Source: Sordariomycetes sp. S80-01Y
Lineage: Eukaryota > Ascomycota > Sordariomycetes
Reading direction: 5' to 3'
Assembly: GCA_037042185.1 (NCBI GenBank)
Contig: JAXQJY010000021.1
Span: forward strand, 682,001 to 746,000
Length of the DNA stretch: 64,000 nt
The position numbers and the translations under genes are program-made. Under the pieces are notes generated by a model. It saw only the letters and a list, made by a program, of their open reading frames with translations. It made no database searches and had not been told where the DNA came from. This document shows positions 1 through 10,248 of this stretch, piece after piece. The first letter of the stretch is position 1. The number at the start of each line of letters is the position of its first letter.

Positions 1-438
1 ATTGCGCCGGAGGGTTGACGGAACGGAAGCGATCTGACATACTCAATAAAGATAATTCCCTTCTGGGGAGTTCAGGTTCGCGGTGATTATTGTATGACAA
101 GGTGTTGATGAAGAGTCGTTGTTTACTATGCTGGATTGGGTGAGATCCGACGTGTGGGGTTATTCACCCTTCTCATGCAGATGCGAGCATTGAACGAGAA
201 TGGTTTGTCGCAGTCTACGGCCGAACCTGCCTCGCAATGTCTTTTCATTTGCAAATTGATGGAATTGCCAAGACAGAGTCAAACATGGATCCAGGAAAAG
301 GAATATAATTTCATCTTGGCCCAAAAAGCATGCTCCCCCAAGCTATGTGTACACTTGAAACTCCCAAGCTTACAACTTCGTACTCCCCATGAAACCCCAG
401 CGAGCGCCCTTCATATAACCCTTTCAGTCCGCAGATCC
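1..438. other. Intergenic, left edge
   Basis: This stretch lies downstream of the Vps68-like gene. It holds only short ORFs without recognisable domains, and I see no RNA gene or repeat. It probably contains the 3' untranslated region of the minus-strand gene that ends at 439. Confidence 0.5.
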
Positions 439-1052
439 TCAAAGCGACAGGTTGTACGAGTACTCATCCTCCATGTTCTGGCTCACCCAGAGAACGACGG
501 TGCTGACGCCAACGAGCGCATTGCTGACCACGTTCTCAACGCCCATGCCCAGCGCCGGCATCTCAACGCTCGGCACCACGAACTTCAGCACGAACACCGT
601 GACCCCACCGGCCATGCCGCCCGCCAGCATGGCGAAGCCGAGGAACAGCACCACCCGAGCCTTCCAGGCTACGCCAGAGCCACTATAGCTGAACGAATCG
701 GCACTCAGACGCTGCTTCTCGACCGAGTTGATGATGAGCATGCCCAGCGAACTGAAGATGAGGGGCAGCCAGTCGACGAATTTGACGTGGACGTCGGAGG
801 CGTTGTGGGAGGACTTGGACCACACGGCGGAGTCGAGCATGACGTAGAAGGCGATGGAGAACTGTGGAGAGTGTCGTCAGTACTGTCATGTGCTGAAAGT
901 AGCAGAGGCAGTCGTAAAGATCGGGACAACCGCATTTGCGCAGTGCATCAACGTACCAGAGCTCCCGCGCCGTAGACGCCGCTGTTGCGCGCCCAAGCGC
1001 TGTTCATCCACTCGGGCTTCCTGAACTTCCAGAGTCTGTCGCCTTCGTCCAT
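439..1052 (-). CDS. Vps68/TMEM50-type (UPF0220) membrane protein
   Basis: This is a small four-helix membrane protein of the Vps68/TMEM50 (UPF0220) family, 172 aa in two exons: 1052-957 and 861-439, with a 95-nt GTACGT...ACAG intron. Exon 1 encodes a short cytosolic N-terminus (MDEGDRLWKFRKPEW) and the first part of helix 1. Exon 2 begins FSIAFYVMLDSAVW and carries the conserved stretches KFVDWLPLIFSSLG, NSVEKQRLSADSFSYSG and GVAWKARVVLFLGFAM, ending with SQNMEDEYSYNL. Family members act at endosomes and vacuoles; yeast Vps68 works with Vps55 in late-endosome-to-vacuole sorting. The start was chosen because it gives the family's usual length and the intron joins in frame. The family call is firm; the sorting role is by homology. 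Confidence 0.9.
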
Positions 1053-1812
1053 GTTGGCGGCGTGTATCCGTATCCAGTACAAATCGCGGGTAGTAGGTGG
1101 ATCACGTCTTTGGCGAGGTTGGCGGAATGTCGACTGGGAGTAAACGGAGGTTGGATCGTCGCAAGCTGCCGCTGGTCGGGATATGACGAGGCGGGAGGCT
1201 TGGCGTTTCCAAGTCACGTGGCGCCTTGTATAACCACCATGGCCACCGCCTTACTGTGCAGAACGTCAACAGCGCATTTCGTCTTTGGCCAAGATACAGA
1301 TCAAAAGGTTTAAAAGCACTGTAGCCGAATTTCACCGCCGCCATTATGAATTGCTAGCAGCCAGCCTCGGGTAGAGACTGAAGGGGAAAAAGCGTGAAGT
1401 CGTTGTGCAAGGGGTCACGTTGCCAGGCAAGATTCTAAGATCTCTTCATGATGACAAGCGGGCCACAAATAATAGAGATCTCAAATCAGCATTGGCGTGA
1501 CTATATCGGAGAGTTTTTGCAAGCACATATTGCTCCCGGAGGAGAAGCGTCTTATTGTCTACGAAGGCTGTGGACATGACAGCCTGCGCGCGCTGCTTGG
1601 AAATCTTTGAAATAAGTACGTTTGAGTTTCGATTACTCGTTGGTCAGTTCACGCGGTATGACCAAGGGCTGGCTGATCTTCAGTGCGTCAGGTGTAAGCC
1701 AGCTGGCCCCAACGTGACCATCGTAAGTCGAGCTCCCTCCTTCGTACGCTTGACAAAGTCCACAGTTCTACCTCATTGGCAGCTAATTTTCATCTATGCA
1801 TTGTCGCTGTGT
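1053..1812. other. Intergenic between two minus-strand genes
   Basis: This 760-nt stretch holds the presumed promoter of the Vps68-like gene and the 3' region of the methyltransferase gene. ORFs here are short or are antisense shadows. No repeat or RNA gene was recognised. Confidence 0.5.
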
Positions 1813-3600
1813 TTATTTCTTGATTCCCACAACGACCAAGTTCCGGGGGCTTTGCTTGAAGTCAAACACCGGCTCGACCCACGCCGTGTCAACCTCGTCT
1901 TGCTCCTTCAGCCAAGTCCACCGGTCCGTCACAATCAGGCTCTCAACAACGATAGCGCTGAAAGCCATCATGCTCCAAACCACGCACAGCTCCTTGCGCC
2001 TTTCCCTGTACGCTTCCTCGTAGACTTCAATCTCCTCATCCGTGATGTTGCCCATCTTCTCACGCATGACATCTGCGTACTCCTGGAACTCGGTGTTGTT
2101 GCAGACCTTGCCCACGGCGGCGCGGATGTACGTCTTGAGAGAGAGATATGCGCTGTTGGGGAGCGATCCGATGATGACGGGGCTCGTGCTCGTGTCGAAG
2201 GGCGTTTCGGTCTTGTCGGCCGGAATCTCGCGATGGCGGATCTTGTGGACGACGCCGCGGTCCAGGAACATCTTTTGAGCAACGGCGCGGAAGAAGTGAC
2301 GGGTGAAGAAGCTTTCGCTCTCCTTTTCCGTCCAGTTTTGAAGCGCCTGGCAGGCCATCATCCTGGCTGTGACGTTAAGTCGGATGCCGTCCCCGTCATA
2401 AGTTGAGAAGCGGTTGCTCATTGGGAAGCCCTGTGGATCGTGCTTGTCGGACTCGCGGACGACGCGGCCATTGATGGCTTGAAGCGTCGGTCGTAGGAAG
2501 GGATGCTTGTATGTCGGTGGGCCGAGCTTTTCGGTAAGCAGATTGTAGCAGCAGCCGACGATAGCGATAGCCCGCATATCGGGGTTCATGATCAGGGATC
2601 GGATGGCGTAGTGTGACAGGTTGCCACAGGAGTGTATTGACACCGCCATCAGCTTGAGCTGTTGCTTTTTCTCCGCGGATTCGTTTCCTTGGTCGATCTC
2701 AGATATGACGTCCGATAAATCGCCGCTGTCCAGTCGTCCAGAGATGTACTGGACGAAGCCCTTGCCCTCCTCCGCAGTGTAGGTGCCCACGACCTCGCTC
2801 CTTGCCCGGAAGTCGTCCTCTTCGTTCGTGGCACCGCCGTTGACCAGCCCTTCCTCGCCCACAATCTCCCTTATCACGCGTGCTTTGGTCTCTGGGTCTT
2901 TGAGACCTTCCTTCCCGCAAGCTTCCTTGATCTTGAGCCATAGCTTCTTATTCCTCATAAGCTTTGGCGCGACCGCAAGCCCTGAGCTCAGGTCAAAGTT
3001 TTTAGCGGCAGAGACGTTGTGTTCCCGTCCCTCTACGGCCACAACATGTCGATTGTGAGGTTCGCTGGCCAATGCTCGCCCAAGGTAATTCTGGCCACTC
3101 CCAAAATCAACGTAGTGGGATATTTGATCTCCATTGTGCTCCTTCACATCGTCGGACAGTCGCTGGACAAAGTCGGCAAAGTTCTCAACCTCGTGGATCT
3201 TCTTTGGCTTCATCCCTATCGAGACCGATCGTGGTAATCGTGCCGGCTTCTTGGGCGTGGCATGTCTCCGACTCAATGACAGCTTGCGTATGGACTGGAT
3301 GTAGCTCATCAAGCTCTCTGGGGGCTGTACTTGGCCATCGTATTGGAAGTTCTCGAGGTCATCCCTGACGAGTATGTTGAGGAACTTCATCATGTCAACA
3401 TCCAAGAGAAAGGGATGCCATTCTTCTGGTAGGGCGGCGTGGAAGAGGCCCTTGCTGATGGTAAAGAAGTCGAGGATGTGGACTCCACCGCAGAGAATCT
3501 GAAAGATATCCGATTCCCTTACGAATCTGAGGAGCTCAGACGTGTATTCTTCGGGCGATGAGAAGCAGTCGCTGTACGGCAAAGGCTTCTCGGGCGCCAT
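1813..3600 (-). CDS. METTL25-like methyltransferase-domain protein
   Basis: This is a single-exon 595-aa protein of the METTL25/RRNAD1-type family (methyltransferase domain PF13679). The N-terminal third (SDIFQILCGGVHILDFF, EEWHPFLLDVD) is the helical region typical of the family. A glycine-rich S-adenosylmethionine motif, HYVDFGSGQNYLGRAL, lies near residue 165, followed by VAVEGREHNV (acidic loop). Two further family signatures, SIHSCGNLSHYAIRSL and AIVGCCYNLLTEK, lie in the middle of the chain. The C-terminal part (residues about 430-595) is helical and ends in a lysine-rich tail. A basic SR-type linker sits around residues 110-130. The physiological substrate of the fungal proteins is not evident from sequence, so only a SAM-dependent methyltransferase fold is claimed. 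Confidence 0.88.
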   Translation of the reverse strand: MAPEKPLPYSDCFSSPEEYTSELLRFVRESDIFQILCGGVHILDFFTISKGLFHAALPEEWHPFLLDVDMMKFLNILVRDDLENFQYDGQVQPPESLMSYIQSIRKLSLSRRHATPKKPARLPRSVSIGMKPKKIHEVENFADFVQRLSDDVKEHNGDQISHYVDFGSGQNYLGRALASEPHNRHVVAVEGREHNVSAAKNFDLSSGLAVAPKLMRNKKLWLKIKEACGKEGLKDPETKARVIREIVGEEGLVNGGATNEEDDFRARSEVVGTYTAEEGKGFVQYISGRLDSGDLSDVISEIDQGNESAEKKQQLKLMAVSIHSCGNLSHYAIRSLIMNPDMRAIAIVGCCYNLLTEKLGPPTYKHPFLRPTLQAINGRVVRESDKHDPQGFPMSNRFSTYDGDGIRLNVTARMMACQALQNWTEKESESFFTRHFFRAVAQKMFLDRGVVHKIRHREIPADKTETPFDTSTSPVIIGSLPNSAYLSLKTYIRAAVGKVCNNTEFQEYADVMREKMGNITDEEIEVYEEAYRERRKELCVVWSMMAFSAIVVESLIVTDRWTWLKEQDEVDTAWVEPVFDFKQSPRNLVVVGIKK

Positions 3601-4213
3601 AGCTAGGATGGGCGCTCGCGGTGCTACCCTGAATATGAGACCAGTTCCTTAAGTATAACGCCGTGTGGGGTGTTGACCGTGGGGAGACTTCTTGTATGAA
3701 GTTTAACGAGCTGTGAGCAAGACTAGTCCATACGCGCTGCCGCAGGGTACGTCCTCGTGCTGGGTCGAACAGACCAGGGTCCAAGGTGAAGCGAAGACAA
3801 CGACGAGGCAGTGTACCAATTGTAAAGACGATGTCCTCAGAAGATGCTGTGAGAAAGATAAACTTCTTTGCGAATCACAGATATATAAATCCAAACGTAT
3901 CAGAATCCTGCTGCAAGGGAAAAGAAAACAGTGTCAAACTTATGACTACTGTGAAGGTTTTCGCGACAAGCCATCCCACCACCCCACGTTCAGAATTCGA
4001 TGTCGGGCCATGGTCGACAAAATGGGACGCCAGTTTTGTCAGCCTCCGGACATGGAGCTGCAGGGGTCCAATTGCAACGTCATCTCCATTCTTGCGTCGC
4101 AAACCATCGACAGCTCCATCAACTACTTCGACGCGCCGATCGCTCCCATCTTGCCCCTAAGTCAAGGAGAGAATTGCACTTGTAACAGTGACAATTTGGG
4201 CTACAAAGACGCG
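3601..4213. other. Intergenic / SNARE-gene leader
   Basis: This lies between the divergent methyltransferase gene and the SNARE gene. By chance the SNARE frame stays open upstream to 3713, but the roughly 167 extra codons show no SNARE-family similarity, are rich in Cys and basic residues, and look non-coding. It is treated as a bidirectional promoter plus 5' leader. Confidence 0.5.
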
Positions 4214-4975
4214 ATGATGTCCTCAACAAATGAGGAGGATCCTTTCCTCCAAGTCCAACAGCCAGTCCCCCTTCCAGTGCCTCACCCGGATCGAGCTAAC
4301 ACCTCTCACAGGGACGTCCTCAGCCAACTCTCCCAGACCCGATCCCTTTTTACATCCTTTCTGCGAATCCGCTCCCTCACTACATCATCCACATCGCCCG
4401 AACTCGCCTCAGCCCGCGACGACTTCGAATCCTCCCTATCGACTCTGACCGAAGACCTCGCGGACCTCCAAGCCGCCGTTGCGGCCGTCGAGACGAATCC
4501 GTCACAATATGGACTCTCAGCCGCGGAGGTCACGAGGAGGAAACGGTTTGTGCAGGAGACAAACGGGGAGGTGGAGGACATGCGGGAAGAGGCTAAGAAA
4601 CAACCCACACAAGGGGCGCAAGGAGATCTGCCAGATCCGAGTAATTTCGCCCTGCAGGATGACGCGTACGAGGAGTTTGAGCAGCAGCAACAGATGCAGA
4701 TCATGCGCGATCAGGATGATCAGTTAGAAGGTGTCTCAACTACGGTGGGCAATTTGAGGCGACAAGCGGATGACATGGGGCGGGAACTGGAGGAGCAGGG
4801 GCAGATGCTCGAGGTTGTGGATGATACGGTTGAGCGGGTCGGTGGGAGGCTAAGCAGTGGGATGCAGAAGTTGAACCATGTGGTGCGGAGGAACGAGGAC
4901 ACGCTGAGCAGTTGTTGTATTGCGGTGTTGATATTCGCGTTGATTGTGCTGTTGGTTCTGTTACTGATCTTATAG
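4214..4975 (+). CDS. Tlg1/syntaxin-6-type t-SNARE
   Basis: This is a tail-anchored t-SNARE of the Tlg1/syntaxin 6 family, which acts in endosome-to-Golgi retrograde fusion. The N-terminus MSSTNEEDPFLQVQ and the helix with SQTRSLFTSFLRIRS match the syntaxin-6 N-terminal domain. The Qc-SNARE helix (QDDQLEGVSTTVGNLRRQAD through VERVGGRLSSGMQKL) precedes a C-terminal anchor, SCCIAVLIFALIVLLVLLLI. Read straight through, the gene has 17 extra residues after QVQQ that the family lacks. They coincide with a 51-nt segment (4261-4311) with a GC donor, a GCTAAC branch site and a CTCTCACAG acceptor. Removing it gives exons 4214-4260 and 4312-4975 (236 aa) and restores family spacing. Two adjacent ATGs (4214, 4217) are possible starts. 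Confidence 0.85.
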   Translation: MMSSTNEEDPFLQVQQPVPLPVPHPDRANTSHRDVLSQLSQTRSLFTSFLRIRSLTTSSTSPELASARDDFESSLSTLTEDLADLQAAVAAVETNPSQYGLSAAEVTRRKRFVQETNGEVEDMREEAKKQPTQGAQGDLPDPSNFALQDDAYEEFEQQQQMQIMRDQDDQLEGVSTTVGNLRRQADDMGRELEEQGQMLEVVDDTVERVGGRLSSGMQKLNHVVRRNEDTLSSCCIAVLIFALIVLLVLLLIL

Positions 4976-5181
4976 CGCGTTTGGGAGGGATTCAATACTC
5001 CAATGTATCAGAAATGGCGTTGGGTTTCATCTGTCATGGAGACAATGCATTGTAGAATTCTATAGCTGGTGGAGGGACTCGGCCGTCCCAAGATTTGATA
5101 AACCAAACACCGAGTATGCAACAAGATGCCCCAGAGAGCCGCAACGCCATGATCCCGTCCAATGCAGCGAAACAAGATGGT

Positions 5182-6877
5182 TTATGACAACACGAGTCCC
5201 TCTAGCTTCAGAACCTCTCTCAGGCCTAAAAGGGAGCTTGCCGCTGGGGCATTCTGAGGGGCCTTCTTGGGGAACTCGACAAGCGCGAGCTTGAGGGCCG
5301 CCAAGGCGGCGTTTCCGTAGAAATTGAGGAATCTTTGATGGTGGCCCTCGATGATGGACCGCAGAACGACGTATTGGGTGTTCGAAGTCTCGCCTGGTGG
5401 CGTGTTGACGATAGCCGCGAGAGCCATCCAGTAATGTGTTGGCGGAAACGGGTTCGTCTTGGTCGTCTTGCTGAAGTCCCTCAAGGAAATGGCAGCAAAC
5501 CCAGCTCCCAGGCCCGTCATCCTGTCGTTGTGGCTCTGTTCAGTGATCCAAGTGGCACCATCCTTCCTCCACCCAAGTAACTTCCTACCCCTCTCCGTCC
5601 TGTCGTTGCCCCTTAGACCGAACAGGACCGGGCAGACCATGTAGAACTTGGCGATCATAATGTCTATCAGCGACTTTCCTCGCCAGAGAAAGTCATTCGC
5701 CGAGAAGATCTGGACAGCAACAACGCCTACCGGGTCGGCAGACTTGGGGTTGGCGCCGCCTTCGTTGATGAATTGGTTAATGATACCCTTGGCGACAATG
5801 TTTAGCAAGTAAATGAACAGTGAAGGCAAGGTTTCGTCGTTGTTAACAGCACCCTCCACGGGCGGGCGGTCCTCGGCGATGAGAGCTTTTACACTTATCA
5901 TCGGGCTGGGTACCTCGCCTCGAAGGGCCTTTCTTAGGGCAGTCATGATCTTCTCGACCTGTGCATGGTCAGTCGAAATATCCGGATGTGTGTTTGGTTA
6001 ATATGATTAGACTTACCGGCACTCTGTTCGCTCCCTTCTCGGACGTGAGCTGACCTATAGAAACGCGAATCTCTCGTCGAAAGTTCCCTAGCTGTCCCTT
6101 GAGAGGTGATCCTGGCGTCTTTGATTCGGCCATCAGGTTCTTGCGCAGTTGTTTCAACTCCCCATGTATGGCATTATAACGGGGAGCTTCCTTGTTGACA
6201 GCTGTTGTTGGTTGAGCTTTAGATTGCACCGCACTAGGTGCTGGCGGCTGAGCTGGAGGGGGTTTTTGTTCCGCCTTCGCAGGTGCGGTCGCCTGTGCTG
6301 AAGGTGTTGACACCCCATTCGTTAAACTGGAACTAGCGAAGGGATTTGGCTTCTGGTCAGCTGGCTTTGGGCTGAACAGACTTGGTTTCGTTGTTGTTTG
6401 AGTAGCAAACGGTGATGGGGATGGCTTTGTTTCCGCAGCGGGCGGTGGTGTGGGCTTCGCGGGCGATTCTTCCTTTTTAACAGACGCAGGCGGTGGCGGC
6501 GCTGGTGCCGGTGATTCGATCTTCGGGGGGTCAGGCTTCTTCGGCGGCTCAGGCTCTGGTGGAGGTTTTGGTATCGATTTGGCGCGTAATTCCCGAAGCC
6601 TGATCTCCTCCTGTGCGATCTCTGCCTCTCTCTTCAGCCTCTCTTGCTCTTTTTTCTCTGCCTCCCGCAACCTCTTATGCCGTTCCTCTTGCTCGTGTTG
6701 CTCGAACACCCGCCGGGCTGTCTCCCGCACACGGTCATGCTCTAGTTGCGCAGCGGCGAGCGCTTCGGAAAGCGTAAGCTCTGCATTTCGGTCTTCATCC
6801 AAAAGATTTGTGAGATAGCTTCCCCGCGGGCTGGTATAAGTCTGGCTGCGCCTGTTGGGGGGCGGCGAGCGCGTCAT
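5182..6877 (-). CDS. GLE1: GLE1-like mRNA export factor
   Basis: This is a nuclear-pore-associated GLE1 homologue, which with inositol hexakisphosphate stimulates the DEAD-box helicase Dbp5 during mRNA export. It has two exons, 6877-6017 and 5958-5182, with a 58-nt intron joined in phase 0; 545 aa, close to the 538 aa of yeast Gle1. Residues about 45-105 are a highly charged coiled coil (RRVFEQHEQEERHKRLREAE and on). Residues 105-230 are a proline/alanine/lysine-rich disordered linker. The C-terminal half is the helical GLE1 domain, with PSLFIYLLNIVAKGIINQFI, AKFYMVCPVLFGLRG, MTGLGAGFAAISLRDFS and a conserved C-terminal helix region. The frame is intact across the whole domain. The identification is strong. 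Confidence 0.93.
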
Positions 6878-7394
6878 CGTATGCGGCGGATGGGTTCTAT
6901 TTGCCGGGCATTCGAAGACGATGTGGTGGGTGGAATTTGGAGGATTGCTTATGTCGACGAGAGCAAGTTAGGAAGAATGTTTCAAGCCGCGATCGAAAGG
7001 TTGTTGGCGCAAATTGTCATTGTCGAAGAGCATTTGGCAACAATGCAATGCAAAGAAAGCTTTCTTTTGGTCGTCGCGCGCAGTTGGACTGCGACCCAAT
7101 TAGGTTCCAGTTGAGCCACACCAGATCTGCCAGAGCGTGGCGCTTGGCAGACGCTAGCCACAATGTCGGAGGTCGATCTGAGGCCCGAAAACGCCCAAAG
7201 CTTAGGTGATTTGAGATGCTGCGAAAGCATTTCGCGAAATCAACTACCGTGACACAGGTGAATTACACGAGACCAATTGCCCATATCAATATTTCTAGTT
7301 GCGTCGATTATATTATAAGCCGTTAGGATCTAGTCTCTGTACAGTGCCTTGTTTATCTTAATGGTTTTTGAACCACGGGGGCCTTTTGTTCCTG
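6878..7394. other. Intergenic between GLE1 and the Zn2Cys6 gene
   Basis: This 517-nt stretch holds the presumed GLE1 promoter and the 3' region of the minus-strand transcription-factor gene. It has an AT-rich patch around 7260-7330. No RNA gene or repeat was recognised. Confidence 0.45.
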
Positions 7395-9194
7395 TTAGAT
7401 GGCGAGAGACTCGGTATAAGTCGCCTCTCGCGCGCAGAATGTGTACGTGAGGTCCAGCCTGCCAATAGATTGTCCGCCAACAACTTGTACCCAAGACAAG
7501 GTCTCGATTCTCTGCCAAGCTGCGATTTGTTCCATGGTCCGTATCGTTCCACCCTCCACGGGCTCACCCTCTTCAATTTCGATTATCCGCTCAAGCACCC
7601 TGGCGGTAGAGATGCTGTCCCAGACTGCCTCCCGTATGGACTGTCGTCGCAATAGATCCACGACCTCGCGTCGAACAGTTGGATGCCGGCATTTAGCCCC
7701 GATCATGTAAAGCACGGGGATTATTCCGATCTCCGGTGTAAATTTGGGCTTTGGCGAGCCAGAATAACTGTCATGCGCGATTGCAACCTCGTCCGCCAAG
7801 GCCAGGCATCGCTGGAATTGGGGTAACAGCTCGTCATAGTCCATTTCTCTGCCAGTCGCGTGTGTCCCTACGAGAATGCGCGCCATAGTATAGTGTAGAC
7901 GCAGTAGTGATACGAGCGCGTTGGCTCCGGGGTCGGTCTGGTACGAGCAAGTCTGCTGCAGTGTTGTCTCGAACAGACTCAACCAGTTTTCCAGCCGCGA
8001 GGAAATGCTGTCCCTAAGTGAGTACGATGGTTGCGATATCAAGCTTATCGATGATGTCTCCTGCTCCGCGTTGCGCAGTCCCATCACCCGAGAGGTCAGG
8101 ATCTGGAGCTGATCGGCAGCTTGTTCGAGAGATTCAAAAGCACCGCCGTGGGATGACAGCTGAGACGTGAAGGTCTCGTGAAGGTCCGCTGGTGTCCAGT
8201 CGACCAGGAACATCACGGCCTGCATGTCGAGACGCCGAATTTGTCTAGTAAGGTGGCAAATCAGGGTGCGGAACTCCGAGAATCTGGCGTCATGGATACT
8301 GCTGTTGTCTTTCATGGTCTTTTTTATACTGCGGGAGAGTTCAACACCTCCGCGTAAATGCTTCAATGCTTGCACGTAATTGCAGGCAAGATGATCGAAG
8401 CAAGTGAAGAGATAACAGACCAAAAGGGTAACCGCCGTTGTCTGAATGCTATCACCGCTTTCCTGATTCAGCAGAAGCTCAATGGCCCGGTTATAGTGAA
8501 GCAAGGGGGTCTTATCGGGCAACCAGCCCTCGAAAGAAGATGGCTGCACAAGGCCGCAAGAGTCTTGATCCATGTAGCGTCGTTGTATCAGGGCGAGCGC
8601 CGTGGCTGCGTGGCGCACTGATGGCACTGTTTGGGAGAAGTACATGAGCGTCTTCCGCCATGAATCGCAAGGATGGTATTCGTTGAGATGCTTGATGGAG
8701 ATCTGTTCGAAGAAGCCCATTGCTCTTGTCTGAGTGGAACCTGTCGTTGGCAAGATCATCAAAGGTCCGAGATCTTGCATGAGAATTCCGCTCCTGCGGA
8801 CGTGCCATCGTTCTGACTGAGACGCAGAGATTGCCGCGCAAGGGAAGTAATAGCCACTGGTCCCTGCGCTGTTGGTCTCTTCGTTATGACAATGGGTTGG
8901 TTCGGGACCGCTTTTCTCGGTCCTGGAAGTGAAGTTAATGTCACCATAGCCATCGCAGGGGCGACCTGTGGAACAGCATTTCAGACATGAAGGCCGAGAT
9001 AGATCGCATTTTACTCGTCTTATCCTAGAGGCACAACGAGTTCCAACGTCAGCTCCTGAGTCTTTGAACAGAAGTTACATATCTATAACAGGAGGTGTTC
9101 AGACTCACTTGCAAGTTTTACAGCCCAGTCTTGACTTGGGAGCCCACTTCCGAGGTTTTTTTCTCCAAGCTTGATTGGATGTCTTGGTGTCCAT
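7395..9194 (-). CDS. Zn2Cys6 transcription factor, fungal-specific domain 2 type
   Basis: This is a nuclear DNA-binding regulator of 571 aa in two exons, 9194-9109 and 9024-7395, with an 84-nt GTGAGT...TCTAG intron inside the zinc cluster. Exon 1 encodes a basic leader and the first two cysteines (RLGCKTCK). Exon 2 continues IRRVKCDLSRPSCLKC and then the last two cysteines (GRPCDG), completing the six-cysteine binuclear cluster at residues about 25-55. The rest (QISIKHLNEYHPCDSW, QTVPSVRHAATALALI, then helical repeats) resembles the fungal-specific TF domain 2 (PF11951) of factors that use the cluster at the very N-terminus. The zinc cluster is absent if only the long exon is read. The target genes are unknown; the divergent neighbour is the secreted peptidase gene at 10249. 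Confidence 0.88.
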
Positions 9195-9534
9195 TGCCTT
9201 TGTTTGATGTTGGCGCTCCTGGGCCAGAGGATGTGGCGCAAAAGTTCTAAGCAGGACACAGTCTCACGGCCACCGTGAATCCTTGGCCGCCATCACATGT
9301 GGCCACGGCTGCGAAAAGGGGTTTTTGCCAGGTACCGATGAGAGCCCAAGAGGGTCGCCAGCTGGTAACTTCATGCGTCGGCTTATAGATCGTCTTCCGC
9401 AGCTCTTGTGATGAGCAATTGGGCGTGAATAGATGACATGATGGGGAGCGGAGCAGAAGATTTGAGGAAGGCTGAGCTACTCGGAGATAATTCAATTGGG
9501 ATGGACCTCGACATGGTGTATGAAGGCTTAGCAT

Positions 9535-10037
9535 AACCAATTTGGTTGGCTCTTTCGTACAGGTGGGGCGCGAAGAAGGATGGGCTGTCAGTTACCTGGT
9601 GGAAAGCTTGGCAAGTTGGTTGCTGAAGCGAAGGAGGGAATACGGATAGATCCTCCTGTGGTAGGCTAGTGCTTACCTCAATGGACATGATTGGCTTGTT
9701 CGCACAGGTGGGGCGCCAAGAACGGAGGATTGACTATTAGTCCTGTACCACTACTAGTACTAGTAGTACTAACGTGGTTCACTTGAGGTGATGGGCTTGG
9801 TACGGAGCGCTGATGGTCATCTAGATATCTCAATGCCTGTCACTGAAGTATGTTTGTACGAACCCTGATAACATGTGCAGGCCTTCGACCCTCATTGAGG
9901 CTTAGCCGACCACGCGAACTTTAGGCCTGACGACGTGCTAGCATAGATACGTACCTGAATTCGTACCCTCCGTAGTGGGATATGATGATATTGACAAAAT
10001 ACTACTAATTGGCCAATTCGTACAAGTGGAGCAGCAA
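9535..10037 (+). repeat. Three imperfect direct copies of a short motif
   Basis: Copies lie at about 9535-9580, 9683-9727 and 10004-10037. Each carries a core like TTGGnnnnTTCGYACARGTGG followed by a purine-rich GCG/CCAAGAA-like tail. The first two share CACAGGTGGGGCG or TACAGGTGGGGCG; the third is more diverged. They have no open frame and no terminal repeats. They could be remnants of a short mobile sequence or repeated regulator sites. Confidence 0.4.
9750..9767. repeat. 18-nt perfect palindrome
   Basis: The sequence ACTACTAGTACTAGTAGT equals its own reverse complement. Its 12-nt core (ACTAGTACTAGT) recurs at 20951-20962 downstream of the ferritin-like gene. The function is unknown. Confidence 0.5.
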
Positions 10038-10248
10038 CATGAGATTATGTGCCGTGGGTGTTACGAATCGTAAGAGAAAAGGCACAAGCAACTGATATCA
10101 GCAAGGTTGACCATAGTTCTAATTGAAAATTCAACCATATAAGTATTGTCCAAGCATCGCAATTCTTCCGGTTGGGAGAATGTAAACCGCCTTTTTTTTA
10201 GCAGCCAACCGAAGCGAAAACTCAATGAGATTACCCCTTAAGACAACA

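Larger units (their letters stand above)
9195..10248. other. Intergenic with small imperfect repeats
   Basis: This 1.05-kb stretch separates the divergent transcription factor and peptidase genes. It contains three imperfect copies of a roughly 35-45-nt motif, a perfect 18-nt palindrome and no convincing ORF. It presumably includes both promoters. Confidence 0.5.

Noticed and set aside
136-975. 279-codon plus-strand ORF
   Set aside because: It lies antisense to the Vps68-like gene, has His/Arg-rich shadow composition and no family.
1555-2406. 283-codon plus-strand ORF
   Set aside because: It is antisense to the methyltransferase coding region, which has clear family motifs.
3713-4213. Upstream open extension of the SNARE frame
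   Set aside because: The extra 167 residues are unlike any SNARE N-terminus; family proteins start at MSSTNEEDPF.
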